NCBI GenBank assembly: GCA_020638395.1
Contig: JACKIP010000009.1
Coordinates: 9,118-73,117, forward strand
Direction of reading: 5' to 3'
Length of the DNA stretch: 64,000 nt
From: Rhodospirillales bacterium
Lineage (GTDB): Bacteria > Pseudomonadota > Alphaproteobacteria > Micavibrionales > Micavibrionaceae
Position numbers and translations under genes: made by a program. Positions within the stretch are counted from its first letter, which is position 1, and the number at the start of each line of letters is the position of its first letter. Shown in pieces: positions 35,267 through 44,251 of the stretch. The notes under the pieces were generated by a model. It was not told where the DNA came from. It made no database searches and was given only the letters and a program-made list of their open reading frames with translations.

Positions 35267-38258
35267 GAATCTCTGATTTATCCAATTTTGATTTTGCGGC
35301 TTCAATCAATTCATTGACAATTTCGTTAATCACTTCGCTTTGTGCGCCTGATTTATCCATATCTCCTCCGCGCGCTTTTTCTGCCCGCATCAGGACGCGA
35401 CGTTTGATCTCGGAGCGCGCGCTTCCTCCCGGAAAGTTGGCGGCCAGAAGTTGTCGGGCGGCTCCGGCTCCTAACGTATTATACAGCCGTGTCCGGATAG
35501 TAACGTCTTCGGAGGAAGTGGACATCGCCCATAACTCAATAGGGCCGAGTGTGTTAATCAAATGTTGTTCATAGCGCCCTTCATTGGTGGCCAGAACCAG
35601 CAGGCAGGGTGCGCCGGTCGAGCGCGGGCCGGTGAGGCGGTGGCGGATCACACTGCGGGCCGTGGCAGAAAGTCCAAACCGGGTCTGGATATTATCAACG
35701 GCCTGATCTGAAATTGCGGCCCCCATCACCCATATGCCGGTGGCCAGATCGATCATGTCGTCGTCAAAGTCTTCCAGAAGCTGGGAGGCCAGGACAATCT
35801 GAACGCCCCTTTTTCGCCCTTCGCGCACATCACGGATGACCTGCGAGCGCACAGATATTGATTTTCCGGTCCTGTGGAATTCATCATAGCACAGGCGTTT
35901 CGGCGTTTCTTTTGTATCCTGAAGCTTTAGCTCATGAAATGGACGGTATTTCTCCGGGATATGAGCCAGAGATTCTTCTCCCATCCACCATCCCCGTACC
36001 AGAACATGACGGGCCAGCATATACATAATGGAGCTTTGGCGGTCGGCTGTTTCATCCCCTTGCGGGCAGACATCCATCAGATCAAGCGAGCAAATCCGGG
36101 CGTTGCTGACATCGAACTGGGTCACAGAAGACAGGATGGGATATTCCCGGATGGCGGAGGTCACCATCCGTTCGAATGCAGAAATAACTGTTTCGGAACC
36201 GGAACCGACAGAGGTTTCTTCCATCAGTGTTCTGATCTGGGGGCGACGGGAGGCTGTAATCGTATCTCCCAGAGTAGGGACGGCGTGCCTTTGGGCCAGA
36301 ACGGCAATATGATATTCCCCAAGATCATACATTTTCTCGACGACATCCCACCATAGAGGGTCTGCGGGCAAGTGAATGTTATGTTTTTGCAGGGCTTCAT
36401 CAATTTCCGCATCGAGTCGCGGCAGGTAGGGCCGTGCTTCGGCATTGGCGGAATTATCATCTCTCCAGCGATACATTTCATCGATCACAAAACCCGCCAG
36501 TTGCTGCATCCCGTCATAGGGGCGTTCATATCCGGGCGGGGTACAAAGTAATGTCAGTAGTTCAATCAGATAGCTGCGCTCTTCGGGCAGGGGGTAGCGA
36601 CATCCCAGTTGTGTATCAAATGGATTGATCGCGTATTTATGTGACATTTGCAGCCTGAAATAGGCGGCTTCATGCGTTCTTCCGGGAGGAAGCGCTTCTT
36701 TAATCAGGGAAATCAGGCCTGAGGAAGAGGGGCCAATATCGACAACAGCAATGAACGGAAGTTTACTCAGACCTGCCTGAAGGCAGGTGCCAAGATTGAG
36801 GGTGTTCATCATCACGGACTTACCAGCTCCCGGCTGCGCAAAAATCAAATCAAACCATGTGGTTGTAAGGCTTGTGCCGGTTTGATAAGGCCATACCTTG
36901 CCATCCGGGGTTCTGAAGAGCATCGCTCCCTGAGTAAATGGGCTGGAGGGGCGCTGCCAGGGCAGCATTTTCATAATTTCATAGAGAGGGGCGATCGCGG
37001 TCGGTGCTGTTGAGGAGCAATGAAGGCCCATCGCTGAAGACATGACACAGTCCAGAGGATCTCCGGAAAACTCGCTGGCCTGACAATAGCCCCAGCTTTC
37101 CAGTGACTGAACAATAACGGACAGCCGGTCCTGCATCAGTTTCAGATTATTCGCGGGAGCCCAGGTTGCAATGGTAATCCGCAGTTTTGCTACCGGTTCA
37201 CTTCTGGCGACCCGCTGGAGACCTTCCAGAGAGTATTTGATTTGCTTGTTTACGGCATTTGTGACGCTGAGCATCGTTGCAACAGAGGCTTTCAGGGAGA
37301 TGGCGGAGGCCCCGCCCCCTTCGATCAGGAAGGAAATACGGTGCGGCACTCCGGCCTCAACCAACCGGTTTAACAGGACCGGAAAGGCTGTGGCTTCCAT
37401 AGGACCTAGAACCATATCTGCACCGCCGAATAACTGGTTTCCAATTTTGACAATCGAGTCATCAACAACAAAGGCGTCTGCCGCTGCAAGCTGTTGTTTC
37501 AGGGATGGCCAGAGAATTTCTGATAAGTCTCCCCGGACGGTCGGCGCACGTGGACGGATGGGGTCTCCTGGCAGGCACGGACGCCAGTCTTCTCCGGCTC
37601 TTTCCGGAAACAGATTGTTTTTGACAGCAATCAAGGCATCGTGGGAGTCAAGTTTCAGAGCTTTGATGTCAAGTTCATCCAGCGCGGAAACGATCGCTGA
37701 CACATAGCTCCTATGCCGGGTTCTCAGGGCATCGAGGGCGGCCAGCGGGTTTTGTGCATAGCCGGCGGCGACCCATTTTTTCTCTTTGGCCTCTTTGGCG
37801 GCTCTGGAAATTTCTGTTTTTGTCAGAACGGATGGGCGGGTCCAGAGGACGAAGTAAGATTCCTCGTAAGAAATGAATTTAGAAAGATGACGTTTCCTTT
37901 CTTCCAGCAGGTCCATTACGTCAAGATTCATGGCTTGTGCGGACATTCTGCTGGGGCGAAGCAGTACGTCCAGACTTTGTTCAACCCGTTCCTTGTCGCG
38001 AATAAAGAAAACCTGCAGGGCATGCCCGGCCCGGTCAAAACGGGCGCCGAGTTTCAATGTTGCGGATTCAATCAGGTGTTTATATTCGGCATCCCCGATA
38101 ATCTGCCGGCTGCCTTCTATCTTCAGATACGTTAACAGAGAGCCGTCCGATGCAACCAGCGTGGATTCATCATCGGCCGTTTCCAGACGAACATAGGATT
38201 CTATGTTCTTTTTCAGTGTCGTTTCAAACGGCGCGAGGAGTTTATTCAGAAAATTCAT
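35259..38258 (-). CDS. icmB: Type IVB secretion ATPase IcmB/DotO (VirB4-like)
   Basis: This 999-residue protein is close in length to Legionella IcmB/DotO (about 1,009). IcmB is the VirB4-type ATPase that docks at the base of the Dot/Icm machine and powers it. Walker A is GAGKSVMMNT in an IFAQPGAGKS context near residue 480, and Walker B is LCYDEFHRTG near residue 790. An unannotated N-terminal half of about 450 residues precedes the ATPase domain, as in the family. It follows icmJ after 99 AT-rich bases and overlaps a small membrane-protein gene downstream. The icmJ-icmB order matches Legionella, which supports the identity. Confidence 0.9.
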   Translation of the reverse strand: MNFLNKLLAPFETTLKKNIESYVRLETADDESTLVASDGSLLTYLKIEGSRQIIGDAEYKHLIESATLKLGARFDRAGHALQVFFIRDKERVEQSLDVLLRPSRMSAQAMNLDVMDLLEERKRHLSKFISYEESYFVLWTRPSVLTKTEISRAAKEAKEKKWVAAGYAQNPLAALDALRTRHRSYVSAIVSALDELDIKALKLDSHDALIAVKNNLFPERAGEDWRPCLPGDPIRPRAPTVRGDLSEILWPSLKQQLAAADAFVVDDSIVKIGNQLFGGADMVLGPMEATAFPVLLNRLVEAGVPHRISFLIEGGGASAISLKASVATMLSVTNAVNKQIKYSLEGLQRVARSEPVAKLRITIATWAPANNLKLMQDRLSVIVQSLESWGYCQASEFSGDPLDCVMSSAMGLHCSSTAPTAIAPLYEIMKMLPWQRPSSPFTQGAMLFRTPDGKVWPYQTGTSLTTTWFDLIFAQPGAGKSVMMNTLNLGTCLQAGLSKLPFIAVVDIGPSSSGLISLIKEALPPGRTHEAAYFRLQMSHKYAINPFDTQLGCRYPLPEERSYLIELLTLLCTPPGYERPYDGMQQLAGFVIDEMYRWRDDNSANAEARPYLPRLDAEIDEALQKHNIHLPADPLWWDVVEKMYDLGEYHIAVLAQRHAVPTLGDTITASRRPQIRTLMEETSVGSGSETVISAFERMVTSAIREYPILSSVTQFDVSNARICSLDLMDVCPQGDETADRQSSIMYMLARHVLVRGWWMGEESLAHIPEKYRPFHELKLQDTKETPKRLCYDEFHRTGKSISVRSQVIRDVREGRKRGVQIVLASQLLEDFDDDMIDLATGIWVMGAAISDQAVDNIQTRFGLSATARSVIRHRLTGPRSTGAPCLLVLATNEGRYEQHLINTLGPIELWAMSTSSEDVTIRTRLYNTLGAGAARQLLAANFPGGSARSEIKRRVLMRAEKARGGDMDKSGAQSEVINEIVNELIEAAKSKLDKSEIHE

Positions 38259-38357
38259 GGTTTTGGGCTATGCGAGACGATTTTTTAATATCATATCGAC
38301 TTTTTTTCGAAAGTCTAAGCGTTTATTTTTGCGATATTTCATTTGTCACAGCTTCGC

Positions 38358-39014
38358 TCAGGCCGCTTCCGGCAGAAGCATGTCTTTGTAGCGCGGCAGC
38401 CACTCCAGCGGCGGGTGTCCGGCAAAGGGTCCCTGTTTTGAGCGCCAATAGGCGAGAATCTGTGGAAATTGATTAAATTCGAGCCCGCTTTCCCTGATTT
38501 TGCGGCGATCCAGAGGAAACAGACGTACGCCGTCCAGCTTTTCATTCCGTCTTTCATAGGCCTGTTTGGTTAGGAAATCCGTGAGGACGGTTGCCAGAAC
38601 AAAAGGATCGTCCGTCCCCAGTCTATTCCTTGCATCGTTCCGTCGTTCCATAATGACTTCCAGCATGGATTTTGCCGTCTCGGACATAACCCCTTGCGAT
38701 ATACGTGCGATATAGATGGAGCGGGCGAGGTTATTAAGGTCTGGCTGGCTGATCTCTGGCATCCATATCAGAACTCCTGAGCCCATCGGGGCAACATCTT
38801 CGAGATGGAAGCACTGGTGGCAGAACATGCAGGTTGTGACCATATTCGCGAGGGTCTGGTTATTGGGATTTCCGTCCAGATGGTGGATCAGCTGGTACTT
38901 TTCAGCCCGGAACTGGCAGTAGTGACAGCTATGGTCATCACGTTTTAGAACCTGATTGATAACGTCTGTCGGAAGCGGTTTTTGTGCTTTATATCGTGAT
39001 ACACTAAGTTGCAT
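38358..39014 (-). CDS. icmJ: Type IVB secretion protein IcmJ/DotN
   Basis: This 218-residue protein matches IcmJ/DotN in length and motif layout. It has zinc ligands Cys30 and Cys33 (CHYC), then LIHHLDGNPNNQTLANM, then Cys62, Cys65 and Cys68 (TCMFCHQCF) and a FHLEDV segment. Legionella DotN has an HNH-like fold that binds zinc but lacks nuclease activity and is part of the DotL coupling complex. The adjacency to icmB on the same strand confirms the assignment. A AGAGGG ribosome-binding site precedes the ATG, 15 bases after the stop of the four-module membrane protein. Confidence 0.92.
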   Translation of the reverse strand: MQLSVSRYKAQKPLPTDVINQVLKRDDHSCHYCQFRAEKYQLIHHLDGNPNNQTLANMVTTCMFCHQCFHLEDVAPMGSGVLIWMPEISQPDLNNLARSIYIARISQGVMSETAKSMLEVIMERRNDARNRLGTDDPFVLATVLTDFLTKQAYERRNEKLDGVRLFPLDRRKIRESGLEFNQFPQILAYWRSKQGPFAGHPPLEWLPRYKDMLLPEAA

Positions 39015-39029
39015 GTTCCCTCTTCTTTT

Positions 39030-40394
39030 TTAGCTGAATGTTAGTCCTGGCAATCCCGCGATCGGTCCCAAAGTGGACTGAACTGCTGTCAGGAAAGGGC
39101 CGAGGTTAACAAGAATTGTGCCGCCGAGCAAGTGAGTTATGGCTGACATCATAGAGGCCTGTTGTGCGCCTTCGGCAACGGATCTGAAAATAAACAGGCC
39201 GCGCACAAAGCTGATCCAGCCGAGGATAAGCATGTAGGCTAAAACCGCACTAATAAAATTCTCCAGCCGATCTTCATAGGCAGTAAGACCGCCACCGGGG
39301 ATGGTTAGGTCAACTTTTGTTTCTGCGGTGCTGTCACCAAACAAAGTCGTCGCGAATGCCCCCATGGTTGGTCCCAGAGCCAGTAAGGCGGCGCCAGTTA
39401 TGAATGTCATGATCGTTCCGATTCCTCCGGGACCGCGTGGGCCATCCTGCATGGTTTTCATCAATCTGAATACACCCATGATAATCAGGACCATTCCCGC
39501 CATATAACTGAACCCTGCCAGCACGAATTTGATAATACCGTGGATATTAAAGACAAAGTTCGAGACGACCAGATCAAGGCTTTGAGCGTTACCTTCGCCT
39601 CCGCCTATCGCTGCGCCATTGTGCAGGTTGAAGTCTGTCGTCGTCTGTGTGCCCATGCCTCCCAGCAGAGTTCTGGCTGCAACATCCAGCGACCAAGGCA
39701 AAACCAGCAGCAATGTGGCAACAACGTAGCGCTGAAACGGGACCCAGAGAGATACTTGCCCCGGATTTTCAACACTTTGCTTCAAACTAATTGTTGCAAA
39801 ATACATCAGGGTCAGGCCCGCGATATAAGAAAAGCCGCTGAGCAATCCGGGAATATTCGAGATGTGATCCCACATATTACAGAAAATACCGGAAATCATT
39901 CCCGCGAACTGAGCATTCAGACAAGCTGAGCCTGGGTCGGCGATTGTTGTGACAACACCGTTCAGGGTTATATATATTTTTCCGGAAGCACCGCCTGCAG
40001 AAAAGAAACTCATGCCGCCCCAAGTCTTAACGTTGCCTCCCATTGCCGTTGTAATCAGGGTTTCATACAGAACGGGCAGGGCCAGCAGAAGTCCGCAGAC
40101 AACAAACTCGATGATCGGGGTGCGGATCGGCATTTCTCTGGGGCCGGCCGTTGTGTGTTTGACCATATCCAGAACAGCTTTAACTCCAAGAGCCAGACCG
40201 CTCAGATAGGCGGCGATAGACACCAGTCCAGGAAGAAAATAGGAATTGGTCAGCAGATTATCGGTAATACAGTTGACGTCATCGCCTGTAGCACAGGTCG
40301 CGACTACTCCTCCAGCGTATGCACGCTCTGCCAGAAAAAATATCAGGAGGCCGAGTGTCGCAGAAAGGCTGTAAAATCTGTTTTTTAAGGTCAT
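39030..40394 (-). CDS. Membrane protein with four tandem DotE/DotP (IcmC/IcmD)-like modules
   Basis: This protein of about 454 residues has an N-terminal signal-type helix and four similar modules near residues 54-115, 181-240, 287-347 and 381-440 (numbered from the TTG at 40400). Each module has a helix with (S/A)Y(L/I/M)xG, a short polar loop with K/R and a P/G-rich turn, then a helix ending LLxLP or a variant (GLLLALP, TLLLVLP, ALLALGP, TILVNLGP). This is the pattern of the small Dot/Icm inner-membrane proteins DotE, DotP and DotV. In Legionella, icmC and icmD lie just upstream of icmJ, as this gene does. The ATG at 40394 was chosen over a TTG at 40400. Confidence 0.75.
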   Translation of the reverse strand: MTLKNRFYSLSATLGLLIFFLAERAYAGGVVATCATGDDVNCITDNLLTNSYFLPGLVSIAAYLSGLALGVKAVLDMVKHTTAGPREMPIRTPIIEFVVCGLLLALPVLYETLITTAMGGNVKTWGGMSFFSAGGASGKIYITLNGVVTTIADPGSACLNAQFAGMISGIFCNMWDHISNIPGLLSGFSYIAGLTLMYFATISLKQSVENPGQVSLWVPFQRYVVATLLLVLPWSLDVAARTLLGGMGTQTTTDFNLHNGAAIGGGEGNAQSLDLVVSNFVFNIHGIIKFVLAGFSYMAGMVLIIMGVFRLMKTMQDGPRGPGGIGTIMTFITGAALLALGPTMGAFATTLFGDSTAETKVDLTIPGGGLTAYEDRLENFISAVLAYMLILGWISFVRGLFIFRSVAEGAQQASMMSAITHLLGGTILVNLGPFLTAVQSTLGPIAGLPGLTFS

Positions 40395-40447
40395 AATCAA
40401 TTCATCTTCCTAAATTCTGATACTCTTATTTCACCATAAACGCCCCA

Positions 40448-40476
40448 GATATTGCAAATTTAATTGCAGAGGTCAA
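40448..40476 (-). promoter_or_regulatory. Candidate promoter for the icm-linked operon
   Basis: On the minus strand, TTGACC (40476-40471) and AATATC (40453-40448) are separated by 17 bases in the 86-base gap before the four-module protein. The -10 box is weak, so this is tentative. Confidence 0.3.
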
Positions 40477-40486
40477 ATCCTCATCA

Positions 40487-41299
40487 TTATTGAACTCGTG
40501 TGAGGTGCATGAGGAGGGTTCCGTAGTCGGTTTTTACCTGAATCTTAACCGGGATCGCATATTCGAATCCCTCAACTTTAGCCATCCAGACCGATGGAAG
40601 AGCCCCTTTTTGGCGGCCCTGCTCCTGTATCAGAAGCCATCCGCGGGGTTTTTTGTGCCAGTGACCGCCTTTGGGTTCAATTTCAATTTCGCACAGACGG
40701 GCCGGTCCAGAAAAAATATTATAGCGGGATTTATCCAGTGTTTTTTGCCCTTTATCCTTGAAATACATGGCAAAACGGCGGCGGCCATCGTAGATATCAG
40801 AGGCTCCTTCGCACTTTTGGGTCGCTATCAGATTTTTCATGACCTCCAGAGTGGCGGAGAGCAGGTCGGTAGTTCCATCTGTCAAAACCGGATCTATGTC
40901 GGGGGTTTCGGTCGGGGAGCCGTCTTCTTTGATGGTTAAGGACTTCAACTTATTATTTTGATATAAAAAGGTTTTTGTCTCGGTTTTTCCGCGCCAGATC
41001 GAAGTGGTCTCGTGTTTCGTCGGCGAAAAAGCATCCGGGGTTACCGCGCCAACCGTTTGAAAAATACCGGACCAGGGTACCAGAGATTCCAGCCATCCGC
41101 GTGTTTTCGCAGCGACCGCGGCGTTATAAGTGTTCCGTTGCACATCGAAATTGAATTTTGCCTGCACCGCGTGAATGCCGCCGGCATAGACTTCATAGGT
41201 AAACTCCCGCGTTTCTGCGGCGGCGGGCGCGGAAAAGAGCAATGATGAAAGGATGATAATCCTAGGAATAAAGGCCTGAATATATAACTGTCTCTCCAC
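40487..41299 (-). CDS. DUF3108-domain periplasmic protein
   Basis: This 270-residue protein has a signal peptide (FIPRIIILSSLLFSAPAAA, cleaved before ETREF) and a DUF3108 pattern. That pattern comprises YEVYAGGIHAVQAKFNFDV, GWLESLVPWSGIFQTVG, a KHETTSIWRGKTETKTF segment and WMAKVEGFEYAIPVKI near the C-terminus. The function is unknown. Two starts are possible: an ATG at 41344, overlapping the upstream gene by 83 bases, and a GTG at 41299 with AAGGAG 7 bases before it and directly ahead of the signal peptide. The GTG is preferred. It still overlaps the FemAB-like gene by 38 bases. Confidence 0.78.
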   Translation of the reverse strand: MERQLYIQAFIPRIIILSSLLFSAPAAAETREFTYEVYAGGIHAVQAKFNFDVQRNTYNAAVAAKTRGWLESLVPWSGIFQTVGAVTPDAFSPTKHETTSIWRGKTETKTFLYQNNKLKSLTIKEDGSPTETPDIDPVLTDGTTDLLSATLEVMKNLIATQKCEGASDIYDGRRRFAMYFKDKGQKTLDKSRYNIFSGPARLCEIEIEPKGGHWHKKPRGWLLIQEQGRQKGALPSVWMAKVEGFEYAIPVKIQVKTDYGTLLMHLTRVQ

Positions 41300-42209
41300 C
41301 CATTCTCTCCTTAAAGTGTTGAATATCTCTTGCATCATACGCATTCACTCCGCCTAAATCAAAGTCTTTTATCCCGGTTTCTTTTAATGTAAGCAGGGTG
41401 CGCCACAAAAGAAAGTGATTGGCGCAGAGCGGGCGTCCTTCGGGGGATAGATATCCAATCTGGTAGGTCGCGGAGGTGCCGTGGCGCAAAACCAGTGCGG
41501 ACGCTACGACGTTCCCGTGATGCACGGCATGGGCCAGAAGAAGTGATTGCTGCTCTGCAAAGATGGGAATATAGTCATAAAGGCGCGCCGGAGGGATGTT
41601 TTTATAGGCCTTTTCCTTTATATCCTGTTGATATAATTTGATAAAATCTGCGGCCGTGTCGCCGGCAGTGTCATGGATCACGGTCAAATCGTACCGCTCT
41701 GATTTGCTCAATTGGTTCCGCCATTTCGGATGCAGAGATTTGCGCAAGTCCTCTGCGTCTTTGGTTAAGTCCAGCCAGATCGTGGTATAGCGGGATTCTT
41801 TTTGCCAAATAAACCCGTTTTGTTCAATAAAATCAGACGATTTTTGCGTGAAAGCGATATTGGGGATAAAACGCCGCTTGCGACCGATTCGTTTTGGGAA
41901 GCAGAGATTAAACGCTTTGGTAAAAGCATCATTCTTGCGATCAAGATCTGTGGGGTCATACCAGAGCGGCCCCATATCCAGAATAACCGCGTGCAGCAGG
42001 CCGTGCAGGGTGGATGCTTCGGCGATCTGAACAATTCCGGCTTCCTGATCGTCCAGGTAAATCGCGCCCCACCGCGGTTTTTGTCCCAGTCTGGGGCAGG
42101 TGGCCCGCGCATGGGCGTATGATTGCAGCAGGGTTGAGCGGCGGACTTTTTCAAACCGCTCCTGCCATTCCGGCAACGTGAAGTCCTTCCATTCGATCCG
42201 ACAATTCAT
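41262..42209 (-). CDS. FemAB/GNAT-type aminoacyl or acyl transferase-like protein
   Basis: This 315-residue protein resembles the FemAB-like (peptidoglycan bridge/GNAT) family: a DPTDLDRK-type beginning, WLDLTKDAEDLRKSLHPKWRNQLSKSER in the middle, and HGNVVASALVLRHGTSATYQIGYLS then GIKDFDLGGVNAYD near the C-terminus. Members transfer amino acids or acyl groups to cell-wall or lipid precursors, and the substrate is not predictable here. The DUF3108 gene overlaps its 3' end. Its start is divergent from the potassium channel gene, with 16 bases between starts. Confidence 0.82.
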   Translation of the reverse strand: MNCRIEWKDFTLPEWQERFEKVRRSTLLQSYAHARATCPRLGQKPRWGAIYLDDQEAGIVQIAEASTLHGLLHAVILDMGPLWYDPTDLDRKNDAFTKAFNLCFPKRIGRKRRFIPNIAFTQKSSDFIEQNGFIWQKESRYTTIWLDLTKDAEDLRKSLHPKWRNQLSKSERYDLTVIHDTAGDTAADFIKLYQQDIKEKAYKNIPPARLYDYIPIFAEQQSLLLAHAVHHGNVVASALVLRHGTSATYQIGYLSPEGRPLCANHFLLWRTLLTLKETGIKDFDLGGVNAYDARDIQHFKERMGGETVIYSGLYS

Positions 42210-42225
42210 TAAAATTAAACTTATT

Positions 42226-42675
42226 ATGTTGATTCAGTTTTTTCTAGGGGCAATTTTGATCGGTCTGACAGTCCTTGTCCATGCTGTTGCGCTCGATTTT
42301 TTAATGAAAACGCTGGAAAAGAAAAGCCTGATGCTGCGGCGTCACTTTTACCGCTATTGGAAAACGATGGTGATTACCGTCACGGTGATGGGGGTTTTTG
42401 CTGCCAATATTATTGAGATATGGCTTTGGGCCTTTGCTTATTGGGGATTGCAGGCGGACGGGATTGATGATCTGGAAACCGCTTTGTACTTCTCGACCGT
42501 GACGTTTACAACCGTTGGGTACGGGGATGTTTATCTGTTGAAGGACTGGCGGTTGCTGGGGAGCTTTGAATCTGCAAATGGTATGCTGCTGTTCGGCTGG
42601 AGTGCAGCGTTTATCTTTGATATCGTTTCAAAGCTTTATAAGGAAGATGACTTCGGAAAAGGAACGAAGGCTTAG
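42226..42675 (+). CDS. Two-helix potassium channel
   Basis: This 149-residue membrane protein has three or four hydrophobic segments. The last two flank a pore loop with the potassium selectivity filter TTVGYGD in STVTFTTVGYGDVYL. It has no RCK/TrkA domain. The frame is open upstream to 42100, but the start at 42226 was chosen because the upstream part overlaps the divergent FemAB-like gene and is not hydrophobic. It is monocistronic. Confidence 0.88.
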   Translation: MLIQFFLGAILIGLTVLVHAVALDFLMKTLEKKSLMLRRHFYRYWKTMVITVTVMGVFAANIIEIWLWAFAYWGLQADGIDDLETALYFSTVTFTTVGYGDVYLLKDWRLLGSFESANGMLLFGWSAAFIFDIVSKLYKEDDFGKGTKA

Positions 42676-42685
42676 GAATTAACTC

Positions 42686-43369
42686 TTAATTCGGAATGCC
42701 TGCGGCGGTAAATTCCTGAACGACTTCTGCGTAATCTTCCCCAAGTTCCAGATTATTGGAAAATCCGGTGTTTTTGATCTTTAATCCTTCCGGATAGGGC
42801 AGTGCAAAGCGTTCATATTGTGGGCGCGTCGCGATATCTTTCATCAGAACACCGACGATCTCTTTGGTATTTTTATCAGTGATAACCTGATCGACCTGAC
42901 CGATGGCTTTTCCGGAGGGCAGGGTAACGGTGCGTCCCTGTAACCGGCGGGCGCTGATAAGTTCTGCGCTATCGTCACCGGCGGCGGTTTCAATGTTTGA
43001 GAGAAAAGAAGCCAGTTTTTCCTCCAGTTCCGAGGCTTTGTAGGCCAGCTGATACGAAGAGGGATTATTTCCCAGATCGGCGTAATCGAGATCCAGAGTC
43101 AGTTTTTCGCCTGCCTGTGTATTCAGCTCGCCGACGATTTTTTTCACTTCGCCCCGGTCGTTTATCAGAAAATCCTGAACGCTGCCGACTTTCTGATGCG
43201 CATTATCCTCAATCTCGCGGGAGATATAGTCGCCGATATAATAATACGTACCGATGTCACGGTTCAGGTGAATCACTTGCTGTTTATAGGTGTTGATATC
43301 ATTTTCGACCGCATAGGCGGGGATGGCGGTCAGAAGAAGAAGTGCAAAACAGGAACCCAGGCGACACAT
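42686..43369 (-). CDS. PRC-barrel-domain exported protein
   Basis: This 227-residue protein has a signal peptide (CFALLLLTAIPAYA) and two PRC-barrel-like repeats: VGSVQDFLINDRGEVKKIVGEL and QVDQVITDKNTKEIVGVLMKD. PRC-barrels bind RNA or protein or act as stress-linked domains in exported proteins. The two repeats are about 115 residues apart. The channel gene converges on it, with 10 bases between the stops. No known function. Confidence 0.82.
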   Translation of the reverse strand: MCRLGSCFALLLLTAIPAYAVENDINTYKQQVIHLNRDIGTYYYIGDYISREIEDNAHQKVGSVQDFLINDRGEVKKIVGELNTQAGEKLTLDLDYADLGNNPSSYQLAYKASELEEKLASFLSNIETAAGDDSAELISARRLQGRTVTLPSGKAIGQVDQVITDKNTKEIVGVLMKDIATRPQYERFALPYPEGLKIKNTGFSNNLELGEDYAEVVQEFTAAGIPN

Positions 43370-43417
43370 AACAATACTTTCTTTTTTATTTTGCCTTACT
43401 AATTAACATAATTTAAG

Positions 43418-44170
43418 TCAATAGTCAACCCTAAACAGGAAGAGGCCGGAAGGGGGAGCGGTTGGGCCGCCTTTAGTCCGGTCTTTCGCCTCAAGAGCTT
43501 CCCGTACCTGCTGCGCGGTCCATCTTCCCTGTCCCACAAGGGCGAGCGTTCCGGCAAAATTCCGGATCTGGTGATGCAAAAAAGAGCGCGCTTCGGCTTC
43601 AATCGTAATGAGATCTCCCTGACGCCGGACGTCCAGCCGGTCGAGCGTTTTTTCCGGAGACTTGGATTGGCACTGCGAGTCGCGGAACGTGGTAAAGTCA
43701 TGATGACCGATCAATACCTGCGCGGCGTCGTGCATTTTCTCAGCATCCATCGGATGTTTTACGTGCCAGACCTGCGTTCGTTGAAAGGTTGCCGGACCCG
43801 GACGATTAAGAATTTGATAGCGGTACATTTTATTTGTCGCGCTGAAGCGGGCATGAAAGTTGCTATCCACAATTTCGGCCTGTAGAATGGCAACCGGATG
43901 AGGCCGCAGATGCGCATTGAGCGCTTTGGCCAGATCATGCCCGGAGAGAGGGCGATCGCCATAATCAAGATCAAAATGGGCAACCTGTCCGCAGGCGTGC
44001 ACGCCGGCATCTGTGCGCCCTGCTGCAGTAATACTGATTTTTTGCTGACAGAATTTGGTTATGGCTTCTTCTATGGCCTGTTGAATGCTTGGATCTGTAT
44101 TCTGCCGCTGCCAGCCGGAATAATTCGTGCCATCATATTCAATGATAAGTTTCCATCGTTTCAAGGACAT
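43418..44170 (-). CDS. truA: tRNA pseudouridine synthase TruA
   Basis: TruA (250 aa) makes pseudouridine at positions 38-40 of tRNA anticodon arms. It has EYDGTNYSGWQRQ at the start, the catalytic Asp in AAGRTDAGVHACGQVAHF (near residue 52), and FLHHQIRNFAGTLALVGQGRW. It lies alone and ends beside the PRC-barrel gene. A hairpin with a T-run on the opposite strand lies just upstream of its start. Confidence 0.97.
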   Translation of the reverse strand: MSLKRWKLIIEYDGTNYSGWQRQNTDPSIQQAIEEAITKFCQQKISITAAGRTDAGVHACGQVAHFDLDYGDRPLSGHDLAKALNAHLRPHPVAILQAEIVDSNFHARFSATNKMYRYQILNRPGPATFQRTQVWHVKHPMDAEKMHDAAQVLIGHHDFTTFRDSQCQSKSPEKTLDRLDVRRQGDLITIEAEARSFLHHQIRNFAGTLALVGQGRWTAQQVREALEAKDRTKGGPTAPPSGLFLFRVDY

Positions 44171-44186
44171 GGGAGAGACTATAACC

Positions 44187-44225
44187 GGATCATTTTCGGT
44201 TCACAATAATGATCCTTGCTTTTTT
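44187..44225 (+). terminator. Terminator-like hairpin with no gene upstream on its strand
   Basis: GGATCAT (44187-44193) and ATGATCC (44209-44215) form a 7-bp stem with a 15-base loop, followed by TTGC and six Ts. On the plus strand this looks like a terminator, yet both flanking genes are on the minus strand. It could end a transcript antisense to truA. Confidence 0.4.
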
Positions 44226-44251
44226 ACGGTCGTGTATATGCAAATTAAGAA

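Noticed and set aside
38358..39014. HNH homing endonuclease
   Set aside because: The HNH-like zinc motif would suggest a nuclease, but the length, the Cys pattern and the position directly before icmB all match IcmJ/DotN, which is not an active nuclease.
42100..42225. Longer start for the potassium channel
   Set aside because: The in-frame extension overlaps the divergent FemAB-like gene and encodes a polar sequence unlike a channel N-terminus.
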